Assembly (NCBI GenBank): GCA_963757125.1
Contig: CAVWQP010000009.1
Location: 620,001 to 684,000 of the forward strand
Reading direction: 5' to 3'
Source of the DNA: CAVVSD01 sp963757125
Lineage (GTDB): Bacteria > Actinomycetota > Thermoleophilia > Solirubrobacterales > Solirubrobacteraceae
Length of the DNA: 64,000 bases
The notes under the pieces: generated by a model
What the model saw: only the letters and a program-made list of their open reading frames with translations
Told to the model about the DNA's origin: nothing
Databases searched by the model: none
Shown here: positions 1-8,949 of the stretch, piece after piece
How positions within the stretch are numbered: the first letter of the stretch is position 1
How the letters are laid out: each line of letters opens with the position of its first letter
Position numbers and translations under genes: made by a program

Positions 1-200
1 ATCATGAGCCACACCGCGCGCGGCTTGTCCATCTTGGCGACGAGCTCCTCGAGCGAGGAGGCCCCGGTCGCGCCCTCCGCGACGACGGCCTGGACGTTCT
101 CCGGGTGGCGGTCGAACGCGACGCAGTCGTGCCCTCCGCGCTGCAGCCGGCGCACCATGTTGGCACCCATCCGTCCGAGGCCGACCATTCCGAGCTGCAT
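1..200 (-). CDS. gnd: 6-phosphogluconate dehydrogenase, N-terminal part (runs off left edge)
   Basis: The first 66 residues are visible and form the Rossmann NADP-binding start of a 6-phosphogluconate dehydrogenase. The opening MQLGMVGLGRMGANMVRRL carries the GxGxxG-type loop, followed by a beta-alpha-beta unit ending in AFDRHPENV. The enzyme oxidatively decarboxylates 6-phosphogluconate to ribulose 5-phosphate in the cytosolic pentose phosphate pathway. The ATG at 200 is preceded by an AGAGGA ribosome-binding site about 7 nt upstream. The rest, including the catalytic domain, lies outside the window. A related beta-hydroxyacid dehydrogenase cannot be excluded from the N-terminus alone, but the opening motif fits the short (YqeC/GndA-like) 6PGDH class best. 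Confidence 0.8.
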   Translation of the reverse strand, partial: MQLGMVGLGRMGANMVRRLQRGGHDCVAFDRHPENVQAVVAEGATGASSLEELVAKMDKPRAVWLM

Positions 201-289
201 GTGGGGAGTCCTCTCGATCGCAGGGGGAGCGAGGAGTCTCCCCGATGCCGCGTGCGGCGTGCCAGCCGCTCTCGACCAGAGAAGCGTTT

Positions 290-345
290 CGTCATGCAAC
301 TACAATTGTGGATAAGAATTGACGTATTGGGTTGACACGGGCCCG
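290..345. promoter_or_regulatory. AT-rich divergent promoter region between gnd and the peroxiredoxin gene
   Basis: This stretch is clearly more AT-rich than its surroundings. It contains the palindrome ACAATTGT (302-309) and two TTGAC-like hexamers (319-323, 332-336), and lies between two divergently transcribed genes. It is the natural place for their promoters and perhaps a redox-responsive operator. No specific regulator can be named from the sequence. Confidence 0.3.
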
Positions 346-371
346 CCCCAGGGCCTCACCTAGGAGATGAC

Positions 372-1028
<657 letters not shown>

Positions 1029-1090
1029 AACCACCGCCGGCGGCACGTCCCGCGCGTGCAGTCGATGCGCGCGGACGTACGCTGATCGGC

Positions 1091-1747
1091 ATGGCGGCTC
1101 ACATCCTCGTCGTCGACGACGACCCCTCCGTCCGGCGCATGCTGGTGCGGACGCTCGGGGCGGAGGGCAACGAGGTCGAGTCGGCCGCCGACGGTGGCAC
1201 GGCGCTGGTCGCCGTCGAGCGGCGGGCCCCCGATGCCGTCGTCCTCGACGTCGCGATGCCCGGCATGGACGGGCTCGCTGTGTGCCGGCGGCTGCGCGAG
1301 CGGGGGCTCACCGCGCCGGTGCTGCTGCTCACCGCGCGCGACGCGGTGGCCGACCGCGTCGCGGGGCTCGAGGCGGGCGCCGACGACTACCTCGTCAAGC
1401 CGTTCGCGGTCGAGGAGCTACTCGCGCGGCTCGCGGCCATCGCGCGGCGCGGCCGGGGAACCGGCGGCGCGCTCGCCGCCGGATCGTTGCGACTCGATCC
1501 GGTCCGGCGCACCGTGACCCGCGACGGGCGCGACACGGAGCTCACGGACCGCGAGAGCGCGCTGCTCGAGCTGCTCATGCGCCACGCGCGGACCGTCGTG
1601 ACGCGCGAACGCGCCCTCGACGAGCTCTGGGGCGCGTCGGCGGTGGAGAACGTCGTCGACCGATGCGTCTCGAGCCTCCGGCGCAAGCTCGGCGACGCCG
1701 AGCTCATCCGGACCGTGCGCGGCGTCGGGTTCGTCCTGGAGCCCTGA
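1091..1747 (+). CDS. OmpR/PhoB-family response regulator (PrrA/MprA-like)
   Basis: A 218-residue DNA-binding response regulator. The receiver domain (about 1-118) has the acidic pocket D9-D10-D11, phosphoacceptor Asp53 in VLDVAMPGMDG and the conserved Lys in YLVKPF. A winged-helix trans_reg_C domain (about 125-218) ends in the typical RTVRGVGFVLEP. The ATG at 1091 is chosen because the receiver begins right after it; the reading frame is open further upstream but encodes nothing receiver-like. It is followed 3 nt later by its likely cognate kinase, then by an exported protein and an ABC exporter, which suggests one operon responding to an envelope signal. Confidence 0.93.
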   Translation: MAAHILVVDDDPSVRRMLVRTLGAEGNEVESAADGGTALVAVERRAPDAVVLDVAMPGMDGLAVCRRLRERGLTAPVLLLTARDAVADRVAGLEAGADDYLVKPFAVEELLARLAAIARRGRGTGGALAAGSLRLDPVRRTVTRDGRDTELTDRESALLELLMRHARTVVTRERALDELWGASAVENVVDRCVSSLRRKLGDAELIRTVRGVGFVLEP

Positions 1748-1750
1748 ACC

Positions 1751-3133
1751 GTGCGCTCGTTGCGGCTGCGCATCGCGCTCGCGTCGGCGCTCGGCGTGTT
1801 CCTCGCCGTCGCCGCGCTGGGGACCGCGGCCGAGCTCGTCGTGCGCCACGAGCTGCGCGCGTCGCAGGACCGCGGGCTGCGTGGGCGGGCCGTCGACATC
1901 GCGCGCCTCAGCATCTCCGCGCCGGCGCTGCTCACGAGCCCGGGGGCGCTCGACGCGCCCTACGGCGGGCAGGACCTGCTCGTCGAGGTCGTCGACCGGC
2001 AGGAGCGGATCGTGGCGCGCTCGTCGACCCTCGGCGGACGCCTGCTGGGCGCGGGGGAGCCATTGCGCCGCGCGATCGACGACGGCCGGTCGAGCTACGG
2101 GCGGACGACGCTGGCCGGCGATCCTCTGCGTCTCTTCGTCGCTCCCCTGACCGACGCCGCGCAGCTCGCGGGCGGCGGCGCGGTCGTCGTCGCCTCCTCG
2201 CAGCGCGACATCGAGAACACGGCCGACGACGTCCGGACGCTCCTGCTGCTCTTCGGCGTCCTGGCCGCGGCCGTGGGCGCGCTGGCCGCCGCGATCCTCA
2301 CGGGCCGCGGCCTCGCGCCGCTGCGGCGGCTCACCGCGGCAGCCGGGGAGATCGAGCGCGTGGGCGATCCGTCGCGGCGGTTGCCGTCGGCCCCCCGCGA
2401 GGGGGAGGTCGCCGCGCTCACCGACACGCTGAACCGCATGCTCGCCGCGCTCGAGTCCGCCCAGCGCTCGGAGCGGCGGTTCCTCGCGGACGCGTCGCAC
2501 GAGCTGCGCACGCCGGTCACGGCGCTGCGGGGCAACGTGGAGTACGTCGCGCGCCACGGCGCCGACCCCGAGACGATGGCCGATCTGCAGGCGGACGCGG
2601 AGCGGCTGGCGCGCCTCGTCGACGATCTCCTCGTGCTCGAACGCCAGGGCCAGGGCGTTCCCGCGCGGAAGCTCGTGGAGCTCGGCGACCTGGCGCGGGC
2701 GGCGGCCGAGGGCCACCAGGCCGTGGGCGTCGAGGTCAGGTCGCCGGCCGCCGTGGAGGGGGAGCCGTCCTCGCTACGGCGGGCGCTCGACAACCTGCTC
2801 GCCAACGCGCTCCTCCACGGCCGCCCGCCCGTGCGGATCCTCGTCACCGGCGAGGCCGGCGTCGCGCGGCTCGCCGTCGCCGATGCGGGCGCGGGCCTGG
2901 AGCCTGGTGAGGCCGTCGCGGCGTTCGGGCGCTTCTGGCGCGCGCCCGCCTCGCGGTCCCGGCCCGGGACCGGCCTCGGCCTCGCCATCGTCAGGGCGAT
3001 CGCCGAGGCCCACGGCGGGCGGGTGGAGGTCGACGGCGCGACGTTCACCCTCGTCCTGCCGGCTGCGCCCGAGATCGTCAGAGAACGATCAGAGACCGGG
3101 CGTAGCGTCCCCGACGTCCCCATCTCCCCCTGA
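1751..3133 (+). CDS. Membrane sensor histidine kinase (HAMP-HisKA-HATPase)
   Basis: A 460-residue sensor kinase partnering the regulator immediately upstream. An N-terminal membrane segment (about 7-28) and a second one (about 160-182) bracket an extracytoplasmic sensor of roughly 130 residues. A HAMP linker follows, then HisKA with the phosphorylated His250 in DASHELRTPVTAL and an HATPase domain with the N-box DNLLANALLHG and the G2-box GTGLGLAIV. Translation starts at GTG 1751, only 3 nt after the regulator stop, so the two are probably translationally coupled. The sensor region is not recognisable, so the signal is unknown. Confidence 0.92.
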   Translation: MRSLRLRIALASALGVFLAVAALGTAAELVVRHELRASQDRGLRGRAVDIARLSISAPALLTSPGALDAPYGGQDLLVEVVDRQERIVARSSTLGGRLLGAGEPLRRAIDDGRSSYGRTTLAGDPLRLFVAPLTDAAQLAGGGAVVVASSQRDIENTADDVRTLLLLFGVLAAAVGALAAAILTGRGLAPLRRLTAAAGEIERVGDPSRRLPSAPREGEVAALTDTLNRMLAALESAQRSERRFLADASHELRTPVTALRGNVEYVARHGADPETMADLQADAERLARLVDDLLVLERQGQGVPARKLVELGDLARAAAEGHQAVGVEVRSPAAVEGEPSSLRRALDNLLANALLHGRPPVRILVTGEAGVARLAVADAGAGLEPGEAVAAFGRFWRAPASRSRPGTGLGLAIVRAIAEAHGGRVEVDGATFTLVLPAAPEIVRERSETGRSVPDVPISP

Positions 3134-3144
3134 CGAGGCACGCC

Positions 3145-4293
3145 ATGCTCCGCCGAACCTCCACCACTCGACTGCTCGCCATCATCGCCACCGCGCTGGT
3201 CGTCCTCTGCGGCGGCGCTGCGATCGCCGTCGCGGCGATCGGCGGGTCGGGCGCCACGCCCCCGCCCAAGCCGCTCGCGCAGGCGGTCCACGATGCGCTC
3301 GCGGCTCCGCCCGTGCAGGGCGTCACCGCGCGGATCTCGTTCACGAACCACCTCGTGGACACGGGCAGCCTCCCGCAGGGATCGACGCCCCTGCTGTCCG
3401 GAGCGAGCGGGCGCCTCTGGGCGACGGCCGACGGGCGGATCCGGCTCGAGCTGCAGTCCGACCGCGGCGACGCGCAGATCACGAGCGACGGCACGACGGT
3501 CACGATTCTCGACAGCTCCACGAACCAGGCGTACCGGATCACCCTGCCGCATCGCAACACCGCGAAGCCCGAGCAGGGGAGCACGCCGAGCGTGGCCGAC
3601 ATCCAGCGCACGCTCGGCGACATCGCGAGCAGCGCGGACATCGGCAGCGCGGTGCCCTCGAACGTCGCCGGGCGGCCCGCGTACACGGTCCGCATCTCGC
3701 CCAAGCACGACGGCGGCCTGACGAACGCGGCGGAGCTCGCGTGGGATGCCGCCACCGGGACGCCCCTGCGGGCCGCGGTGTACGCCTCCGGCGACGCCAA
3801 GCCGGTCCTCCAGCTCGAGGCCACCGACATCTCGTTCGGCCCGGTTGCCGCGTCCGACCTCCAGGCGCCGCTCCCGTCCGGCGTGAAGGTCAGCAACGTC
3901 GACCTCGGCGGTCACGGCCCGGTCTCGTCGGGCCCGGAGGTCACGGGCGCCGGACCGGTCTCGAAGGCGATCCCGTTCCGCCTCGCTGCGCCGGGGACGC
4001 TCGTGGGCCTGCCGCGCCACGAGGTCCGCCTCGTCGACTTCGACGGCAGCAAGGGCGCCGTCGTGACCTACGGCAAGGGGCTGGGCGGCATCGCGGTCCT
4101 CGAGCAGCCGGCCACGACCGGCGGGGCGAACGGCAGCCTCCCGCTGCCGAAGGTGTCCATCGGCGGCGTCGACGGACAGGAGCTCGCGACGGCGCTCGGC
4201 ACGGTCGTCCGCTTCGAGCGCGGCGGCGTGACCTACACGATCATCGGCTCCGTCCCGCCCGCCGCGGCCGAGGCGGCGGCACGTGGGCTCTGA
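3145..4293 (+). CDS. Exported LolA-like / MucB-fold protein of unknown function
   Basis: A 382-residue protein with an N-terminal membrane anchor or signal segment (about residues 8-32) followed by a large extracytoplasmic part. The pattern of beta-strands (GRLWATADGRIRLEL, ITSDGTTVTILD, AYRITLP) resembles the outer-membrane lipoprotein-carrier (LolA/DUF2092) fold that monoderm actinobacteria use for envelope proteins. It lies 11 nt after a sensor kinase and overlaps the start of an ABC ATPase gene, so it may be a substrate-binding or sensory accessory of that exporter. The fold assignment is inference from pattern; no catalytic motif is visible. Confidence 0.6.
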   Translation: MLRRTSTTRLLAIIATALVVLCGGAAIAVAAIGGSGATPPPKPLAQAVHDALAAPPVQGVTARISFTNHLVDTGSLPQGSTPLLSGASGRLWATADGRIRLELQSDRGDAQITSDGTTVTILDSSTNQAYRITLPHRNTAKPEQGSTPSVADIQRTLGDIASSADIGSAVPSNVAGRPAYTVRISPKHDGGLTNAAELAWDAATGTPLRAAVYASGDAKPVLQLEATDISFGPVAASDLQAPLPSGVKVSNVDLGGHGPVSSGPEVTGAGPVSKAIPFRLAAPGTLVGLPRHEVRLVDFDGSKGAVVTYGKGLGGIAVLEQPATTGGANGSLPLPKVSIGGVDGQELATALGTVVRFERGGVTYTIIGSVPPAAAEAAARGL

Positions 4294-5242
4294 CGTGACC
4301 GCACCCCCGGTCGAGGCTCGCGGTCTCGTCAAGCGCTACGGGGAGGTCGTCGCCGTGGACGGCGTCGACCTCACCGTCGAGCCCGGCGACGTCTACGGCT
4401 ACCTGGGACCCAACGGCGCGGGCAAGACGACCGTGCTGCGGATGCTGCTCGGGCTCATCGTGCCCACGGACGGCGAGGTGCGGCTCTTCGGGTCCGACCC
4501 GCTCGTCGACGGCGCCCGGGCGCTGGACGGCGTCGCGGGGTTCGTCGAGGCGCCGCGCTTCTACCCGTACCTCACGGGCCGCAAGAACCTCGAGATGCTC
4601 GCCGCTCTGGACGGGGGAGACGCCGCGTCGCGGATCGACGGGGCGCTCGACGTCGTCGAGCTGACCGACCGCCAGCGCCACCGCGTCGGCGGCTACTCGC
4701 ACGGCATGCGCCAGCGCCTCGGCGTCGCAGCCGCGCTGATCCGCGATCCACGGCTGCTGCTGCTCGACGAGCCGGCGACCGGGCTCGATCCGGCCGGCAT
4801 GCGCGACATGCGTGCGCTCGTCGCGCGCCTCGCGCTGAGCGGCACGACGGTTCTGCTGTCCAGCCACCTGCTGACCGAGGTCGAGGAGCTCTGCAACCGG
4901 GTCGCGATCGTCCGGACCGGCCGGATCGTGTTCGAGGGCGCGCTCGACGACCTCAAGCGCACGGCCGGCTCGGAGTGGCGGCTGCGCACGACCGATGACG
5001 AGCGCGCACTGCAGGTCCTCGCGTCGCGGCGCGGCATCGAGGGCGTCCGGCGCGACCCGTTGGACCTGCGCTTCGAGGCGACCGAGGAGGCGGCGGCCGA
5101 GCTGTCGATCGCCCTCGTCCAGTCCGGGCTGGGCATCCGCGCGCTCGCCCCGCACACCGCGACGCTCGAGGACCTGTTCTTCCACCTCACCGAGGGGGAG
5201 CCGGAGACGACGACCGCGCCGGAGGAGGTGCAGGTCGCCTGA
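4283..5242 (+). CDS. ABC transporter ATP-binding protein (exporter type)
   Basis: A 319-residue ATPase that powers the permease encoded next. It has the Walker A motif GPNGAGKT (about 49-56), the signature YSHGMRQRLGVAAAL, Walker B LLLLDEPATGLD and the H-loop SSHLL, with a C-terminal DUF4162-like extension. The start is GTG 4283, overlapping the preceding gene by 11 nt; an in-frame GTG at 4295 is an alternative. The stop overlaps the next start (TGATG). Family members of this class (CcmA/BcrA-like) pump drugs, lipids or peptides. The link with a two-component system and a LolA-like protein suggests an antibiotic- or envelope-stress exporter. Confidence 0.92.
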   Translation: MGSDVTAPPVEARGLVKRYGEVVAVDGVDLTVEPGDVYGYLGPNGAGKTTVLRMLLGLIVPTDGEVRLFGSDPLVDGARALDGVAGFVEAPRFYPYLTGRKNLEMLAALDGGDAASRIDGALDVVELTDRQRHRVGGYSHGMRQRLGVAAALIRDPRLLLLDEPATGLDPAGMRDMRALVARLALSGTTVLLSSHLLTEVEELCNRVAIVRTGRIVFEGALDDLKRTAGSEWRLRTTDDERALQVLASRRGIEGVRRDPLDLRFEATEEAAAELSIALVQSGLGIRALAPHTATLEDLFFHLTEGEPETTTAPEEVQVA

Positions 5243-6057
5243 TGCCCCCGCTACGGACCGTCTACGGCTGGGAGCTGCGCAAGCTCGGCGCGCAGAAGCG
5301 CACGTACCTCGGGCTCGCCGCGGCGGCGCTCGTGCCCGTGGTCTTCGTCGTCGCGCTCGCCCTGCAGTCCGGGCAGCCCAACGACGTCGCGTTCGGGCGC
5401 TACGTGCGGCAGTCCGGGCTCGCGATCCTGCCGGTCATCCTCATCTTCGGCTCGATCTGGCTCTTCCCGCTCATCACGGCGCTCGTCGCCGGGGACATCG
5501 TGGCCGCAGAGGACCACAACGGCACGCTGAAGACGATCCTCACCCGCTCGGTCGGGCGCGGGCGCATCTTCACCGCCAAGGTCCTCGCCTCGTTCACCTA
5601 CGCGCTCGCCGCGCTCGTGGTCATGGGCGTCACCGCGGTCGTCGGCGGGATCCTGAAATCCGGACTCCATCCGCTGACGACGTTGTCGGGCACGACGGTG
5701 GGTCCCGGCAAGGCGCTCGTCCTCATCGCGGCAGGTCTCGTCGTCTACCTGTGGCCGCTGCTGGCCGTCGCGGCGATCGCGTTGCTGCTGTCCACCGTGA
5801 CCCACAACTCGGCCGCGGCGGTCGTCGGCGCGCTGATGATCAGCCTGCTCCTGCAGCTCATCACGATCATCCCGGGGCTCGGCGGGCTGCAGCCCTACCT
5901 GCTGCCGACGCAGTTCAACGCCTGGCAGGGCCTCCTGCGGACGCCGGCCGACTTCGCACCGATCCTCCGCGCGTCGTGGGTGAGCGCGGCGTACGCGATC
6001 CCCTGTCTGGTCGCGGCGTACCTGTCCTTCCTACGGCGCGACGTCGCCGGCGGCTGA
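5242..6057 (+). CDS. ABC-2 type transporter permease
   Basis: A 271-residue integral membrane protein with six predicted membrane spans. It contains the ABC-2 hallmark EDHNGTLKTILTRSVGRGRIFTAK-like coupling helix (the stretch after the second span, about residues 90-110), which contacts the ATPase. Its start codon overlaps the stop of the ATPase gene (TGATG at 5240-5244), as usual for exporter pairs. It is the last gene of the operon that starts at 1091. The transported substrate cannot be inferred from sequence. Confidence 0.88.
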   Translation: MPPLRTVYGWELRKLGAQKRTYLGLAAAALVPVVFVVALALQSGQPNDVAFGRYVRQSGLAILPVILIFGSIWLFPLITALVAGDIVAAEDHNGTLKTILTRSVGRGRIFTAKVLASFTYALAALVVMGVTAVVGGILKSGLHPLTTLSGTTVGPGKALVLIAAGLVVYLWPLLAVAAIALLLSTVTHNSAAAVVGALMISLLLQLITIIPGLGGLQPYLLPTQFNAWQGLLRTPADFAPILRASWVSAAYAIPCLVAAYLSFLRRDVAGG

Positions 6058-6105
6058 CGGGGCTCGGGTCGAGATTCGCGGTGGGGAAGAACTCCAGCGC
6101 GGGCT

Positions 6106-7500
6106 TCACGGCACCAGCGTCCAGTCCTTCGCGGCCATCGGGAGGGCCAGGACGGCCGCCCAGGTCGCGGCGTCGGTCGTGCCGCTCGGCGGGATGCCCC
6201 GTGCGAGCTGGAAGTTGCGCAGCGCCGTCAGGGTCAATGTGCCGAGCGACCCGTCCACGGGCACGCTCGGATCCGCCGACACGAGGTGCTGCTGCAGCCA
6301 GACGACCAGGTCGCCCTTCGCGCCCTTGCCGAGCGTCGGCCAGCCGGGATCGGTCACCGCGACGGGCGGGCCGGGATCGGTCGCCAGCGTGCTCCACATC
6401 GCCGCGGGCGTCGCCTGCCAGCTCCACCACGACAGCCCGCCGGCGCCGTAGCCGGACCAGACGGCCCGGAAGCGCTGGACGTCCGCCGGAGGGACGCCGC
6501 CGGACGTCTGGCCCAGCGGCGCGATCGGCACGCCGTAGACGCGGTTCACCGCGAGCGTGTGGGCGCTCACCGCGTCGACGGTCCCGCCGATGTCCTTCCA
6601 GTAGATCTGCGGGAGGTTCGCCTGCGCGCCGCCGGGGCCGAGGAACACCGAGTACGGGAAGCGCCCGTGGTAGTCGACGTAGGGGAACGACGTCAGGCCG
6701 ACGGGATATCCCGCCCCGACGATCGAGCGCAGCGTGGTGATGTAGCGCTGCGCCTGCGCGTACTTGCCCTCGTAGCGGGTCTCGGCGTCGATGACGAGGC
6801 AGTCGGCGCCGTCTGCCGCCGCGGCGGCGCCGAGGCGCGCCTCGCCCTCGGGATCGTTGCCGTACACGAACTGCCACGCGCAGACGCGCAGGCCCTGAGC
6901 GTGCAGGAGCGAGACGAGCCCGGGCTCGAACTGGTCCCAGTCGTCGACCCCGTCGGAGCTCTTGACGAAGACGGTGGTCACACCGGCGGCACGCGCGCGG
7001 GCCGCGATCGCGAACGGGTCGCCGGCCTCGCTGCGCGTCATGTACCAGATCCACATGCCCGTCCCCGAGAACGCTGCGGGCAGCGGGCCGCGGGAGAGCA
7101 GCGGCCGGTTGCGCGGCACGGGCGCGGGGAGGACAGCGACCTTCACGGCCCGCGAGCGCCGGCCGGCGCGGTCGCGGACGGTCACGTTCACGCGGCCCAG
7201 CCCGGTGCCCGCGGGGACGCGCGCGACCCAGCCGACCTTCGACCGCTTCAGCCGCGTCGCCAGCGCCCCGCGCGGCCAGCGGAACGTGACGCGCATGCCC
7301 GTGACCAGGCGGGTGCCGCGCAGCTGCACCTGGGCGCCGATCTTCACCTTCACGCCGCCACGGCAGCCCACGGCCGACGCGGGCACGCACCGCACGCCGG
7401 TGAGCTGAGGGGCCCGCGAGCGGGCGTCGGCGCGCGTCGCGCCGGCGAGCAGCGCGACGACGAGGGCGAGCGTGAGGAGGGCGCAGGCGACGCGCGGCAT
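6106..7500 (-). CDS. Exported protein with glycoside-hydrolase-like barrel and C-terminal peptidoglycan-binding domain
   Basis: A 464-residue exported protein. The ATG at 7500 is chosen because a clean signal peptide follows directly (MPRVACALLTLALVVALL..ADA). Residues about 35-140 look like an IPT/Ig-like all-beta module, with C46 and C54 as a possible disulfide. A TIM-barrel-like middle region (MWIWYMTRSEAGD, TTVFVKSSDG, CLVIDAETRYEGKYAQA, YPVGLTSFP) resembles DUF1906/GH25-type barrels. The C-terminus (about 395-464) is a PG_binding_1 domain (GDLVVWLQQHL..VDGSLGTLTLTALRNFQ). It probably acts at the cell wall. Catalytic residues are not certain. A longer start at 7527 exists but would bury the signal peptide. 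Confidence 0.72.
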   Translation of the reverse strand: MPRVACALLTLALVVALLAGATRADARSRAPQLTGVRCVPASAVGCRGGVKVKIGAQVQLRGTRLVTGMRVTFRWPRGALATRLKRSKVGWVARVPAGTGLGRVNVTVRDRAGRRSRAVKVAVLPAPVPRNRPLLSRGPLPAAFSGTGMWIWYMTRSEAGDPFAIAARARAAGVTTVFVKSSDGVDDWDQFEPGLVSLLHAQGLRVCAWQFVYGNDPEGEARLGAAAAADGADCLVIDAETRYEGKYAQAQRYITTLRSIVGAGYPVGLTSFPYVDYHGRFPYSVFLGPGGAQANLPQIYWKDIGGTVDAVSAHTLAVNRVYGVPIAPLGQTSGGVPPADVQRFRAVWSGYGAGGLSWWSWQATPAAMWSTLATDPGPPVAVTDPGWPTLGKGAKGDLVVWLQQHLVSADPSVPVDGSLGTLTLTALRNFQLARGIPPSGTTDAATWAAVLALPMAAKDWTLVP

Positions 7501-7599
7501 CAGGGGCCGGAAAACGCCGGCCGCCATCGAAGTTGCGCTCGGGGGACGAGATCGGGCACCCGCGACCCCTTCGACGGAGCGGCGCGCGGTCCTCGCGGA

Positions 7600-8949
7600 T
7601 CAGGCCCCGGCCGGGCGCGCCAGCGGCTGCGACCGCTCGGTGGCGACCGGGCCGCGCAGCGCCGGCAGCTCGAGGACGAACGCGCCATGCGGGCCCGGCG
7701 ACAGGCGGACGTCGCCACCGCAGGAGCGGGCCAGGCGGCGCGCGAGCGGCAGCCCCAGGCCTGCGCCGGGATGGTCGTCCTCGCCGCGCACGCCCGGATC
7801 GAACACGCGGTCGCCGAGCCCGGGATCGACGCCCGGGCCGTCGTCGAGCACGGTGAGCCGCACGCGCCGCTCGTCGGCGTCGAGCTCGACGCGCACCGCG
7901 GTCCGCGCGTACCGGCGGGCGTTGTCGACGAGCGGCATGAGCGCGCGGCGCACGATGTCCGGGTCGCCCTCGGCCATCGGGAGATCGGCGGGCGCGTTGA
8001 CCTCCACGTCCTCGAGCTCGCGTGCGAGCTCGGCGAGGTCGACGCTGCCGGTGGACGGGTCGATCTCGTGGCGGGCCATCGCGAGCAGCGCGTCGATCGC
8101 CTCGCCGAGGCGCCCGGCGTCCGCGACGATCGCGCGCAGCGCATCGTCGCGCTCGTCGTCGGGGGCGTCGTCCCGGTGGCTCAGCGCCAGTTCCGCGCGC
8201 AGCTGCAGTGCGGCCAGCGGGGTGCGCAGCTCGTGCGCGACCTCGCTGGCGAAGCGCTGCTCGTGCCGACGCGACGCGGCGATCCTGGCGAGCAGCCCGT
8301 CGAGCGTCGCCGCGAGGCCGGTGAGCTCGTCGCGCGCCGGCCCGAGCTCGAAGCGGCGGTCAAGGTCGTGGGCGCCCCAGTCCCGTGCGCTGTCGGTCAT
8401 CTGCGCGACGGGGCGCAGCGCGCCGTTCAGCGCGCTGCGGATGGCGACCGCCCCGGCGAGCATCACGAGCGCCGCGAGCACCGACGATCCGAGGAGGACC
8501 TCCTTCTGGAGGCGCTCCAACGACTCGGTGGAGTACGAGACGACGACGGCGCCGACAGGCTCGGCGCTGCCCTCCGCCCGGACCGGCATCGCGCGCAGCC
8601 GGACGTCCCCCGGTCCCTCCTCCTCCGCGGTCTTGCGCGCCCGCCCGAGCCGCGTGGCGATCCGGTCCAGCTCGGCGGTGGCCTCCGGCGGCCGTTCGAT
8701 GACCCGGTCGCCGTCGAACACCCACGATCGCCGGTCGAGCACGTCGTCGTTGGCGGTCTCGCGGACGCGGACGCGGGTGGGCGTGACGATGAGCGCGGAG
8801 ATCTGGGAGTCCGCGTTGGCGCGCATCACGCTCGTCACCTCCGCGCGCGTCCGCTGCGCGAGCAGGACGTTGCCCAGCACCAGCAGCGCGCCGAGGCCGA
8901 CTGCGAGGGTCGTCATCGCGGCGAGCAGCAGACGGGTGCGGAAGGTCAC
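7600..8949 (-). CDS. Membrane sensor histidine kinase
   Basis: A 449-residue kinase with two membrane spans (about 5-30 and 165-185) around a periplasm-side sensor of roughly 130 residues. A HAMP segment, HisKA with His239 in SEVAHELRTPLAAL, and an HATPase domain with DDGPGV and the G2-like box GAGLGLPLARRLA follow. It starts at GTG 8949, overlapping the stop of the upstream response regulator by 4 nt (GTGA), so the pair is co-translated. An alternative ATG lies 11 codons in. The signal is unknown; the operon also encodes a glycerophosphodiester phosphodiesterase, hinting at lipid or wall-polymer sensing. Confidence 0.9.
   Translation of the reverse strand: MTFRTRLLLAAMTTLAVGLGALLVLGNVLLAQRTRAEVTSVMRANADSQISALIVTPTRVRVRETANDDVLDRRSWVFDGDRVIERPPEATAELDRIATRLGRARKTAEEEGPGDVRLRAMPVRAEGSAEPVGAVVVSYSTESLERLQKEVLLGSSVLAALVMLAGAVAIRSALNGALRPVAQMTDSARDWGAHDLDRRFELGPARDELTGLAATLDGLLARIAASRRHEQRFASEVAHELRTPLAALQLRAELALSHRDDAPDDERDDALRAIVADAGRLGEAIDALLAMARHEIDPSTGSVDLAELARELEDVEVNAPADLPMAEGDPDIVRRALMPLVDNARRYARTAVRVELDADERRVRLTVLDDGPGVDPGLGDRVFDPGVRGEDDHPGAGLGLPLARRLARSCGGDVRLSPGPHGAFVLELPALRGPVATERSQPLARPAGA

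Noticed and set aside
302..309. ACAATTGT palindrome as a possible Fur/PerR-type site before the peroxiredoxin gene
   Set aside because: Only 8 bp match and no recognisable family consensus is met; kept only as part of a general promoter region.
2095..4332. A 745-codon open frame on the minus strand opposite the kinase and LolA-like genes
   Set aside because: It is an antisense shadow of well-supported genes in very GC-rich DNA, rich in Arg/Ala/Gly with no domain.
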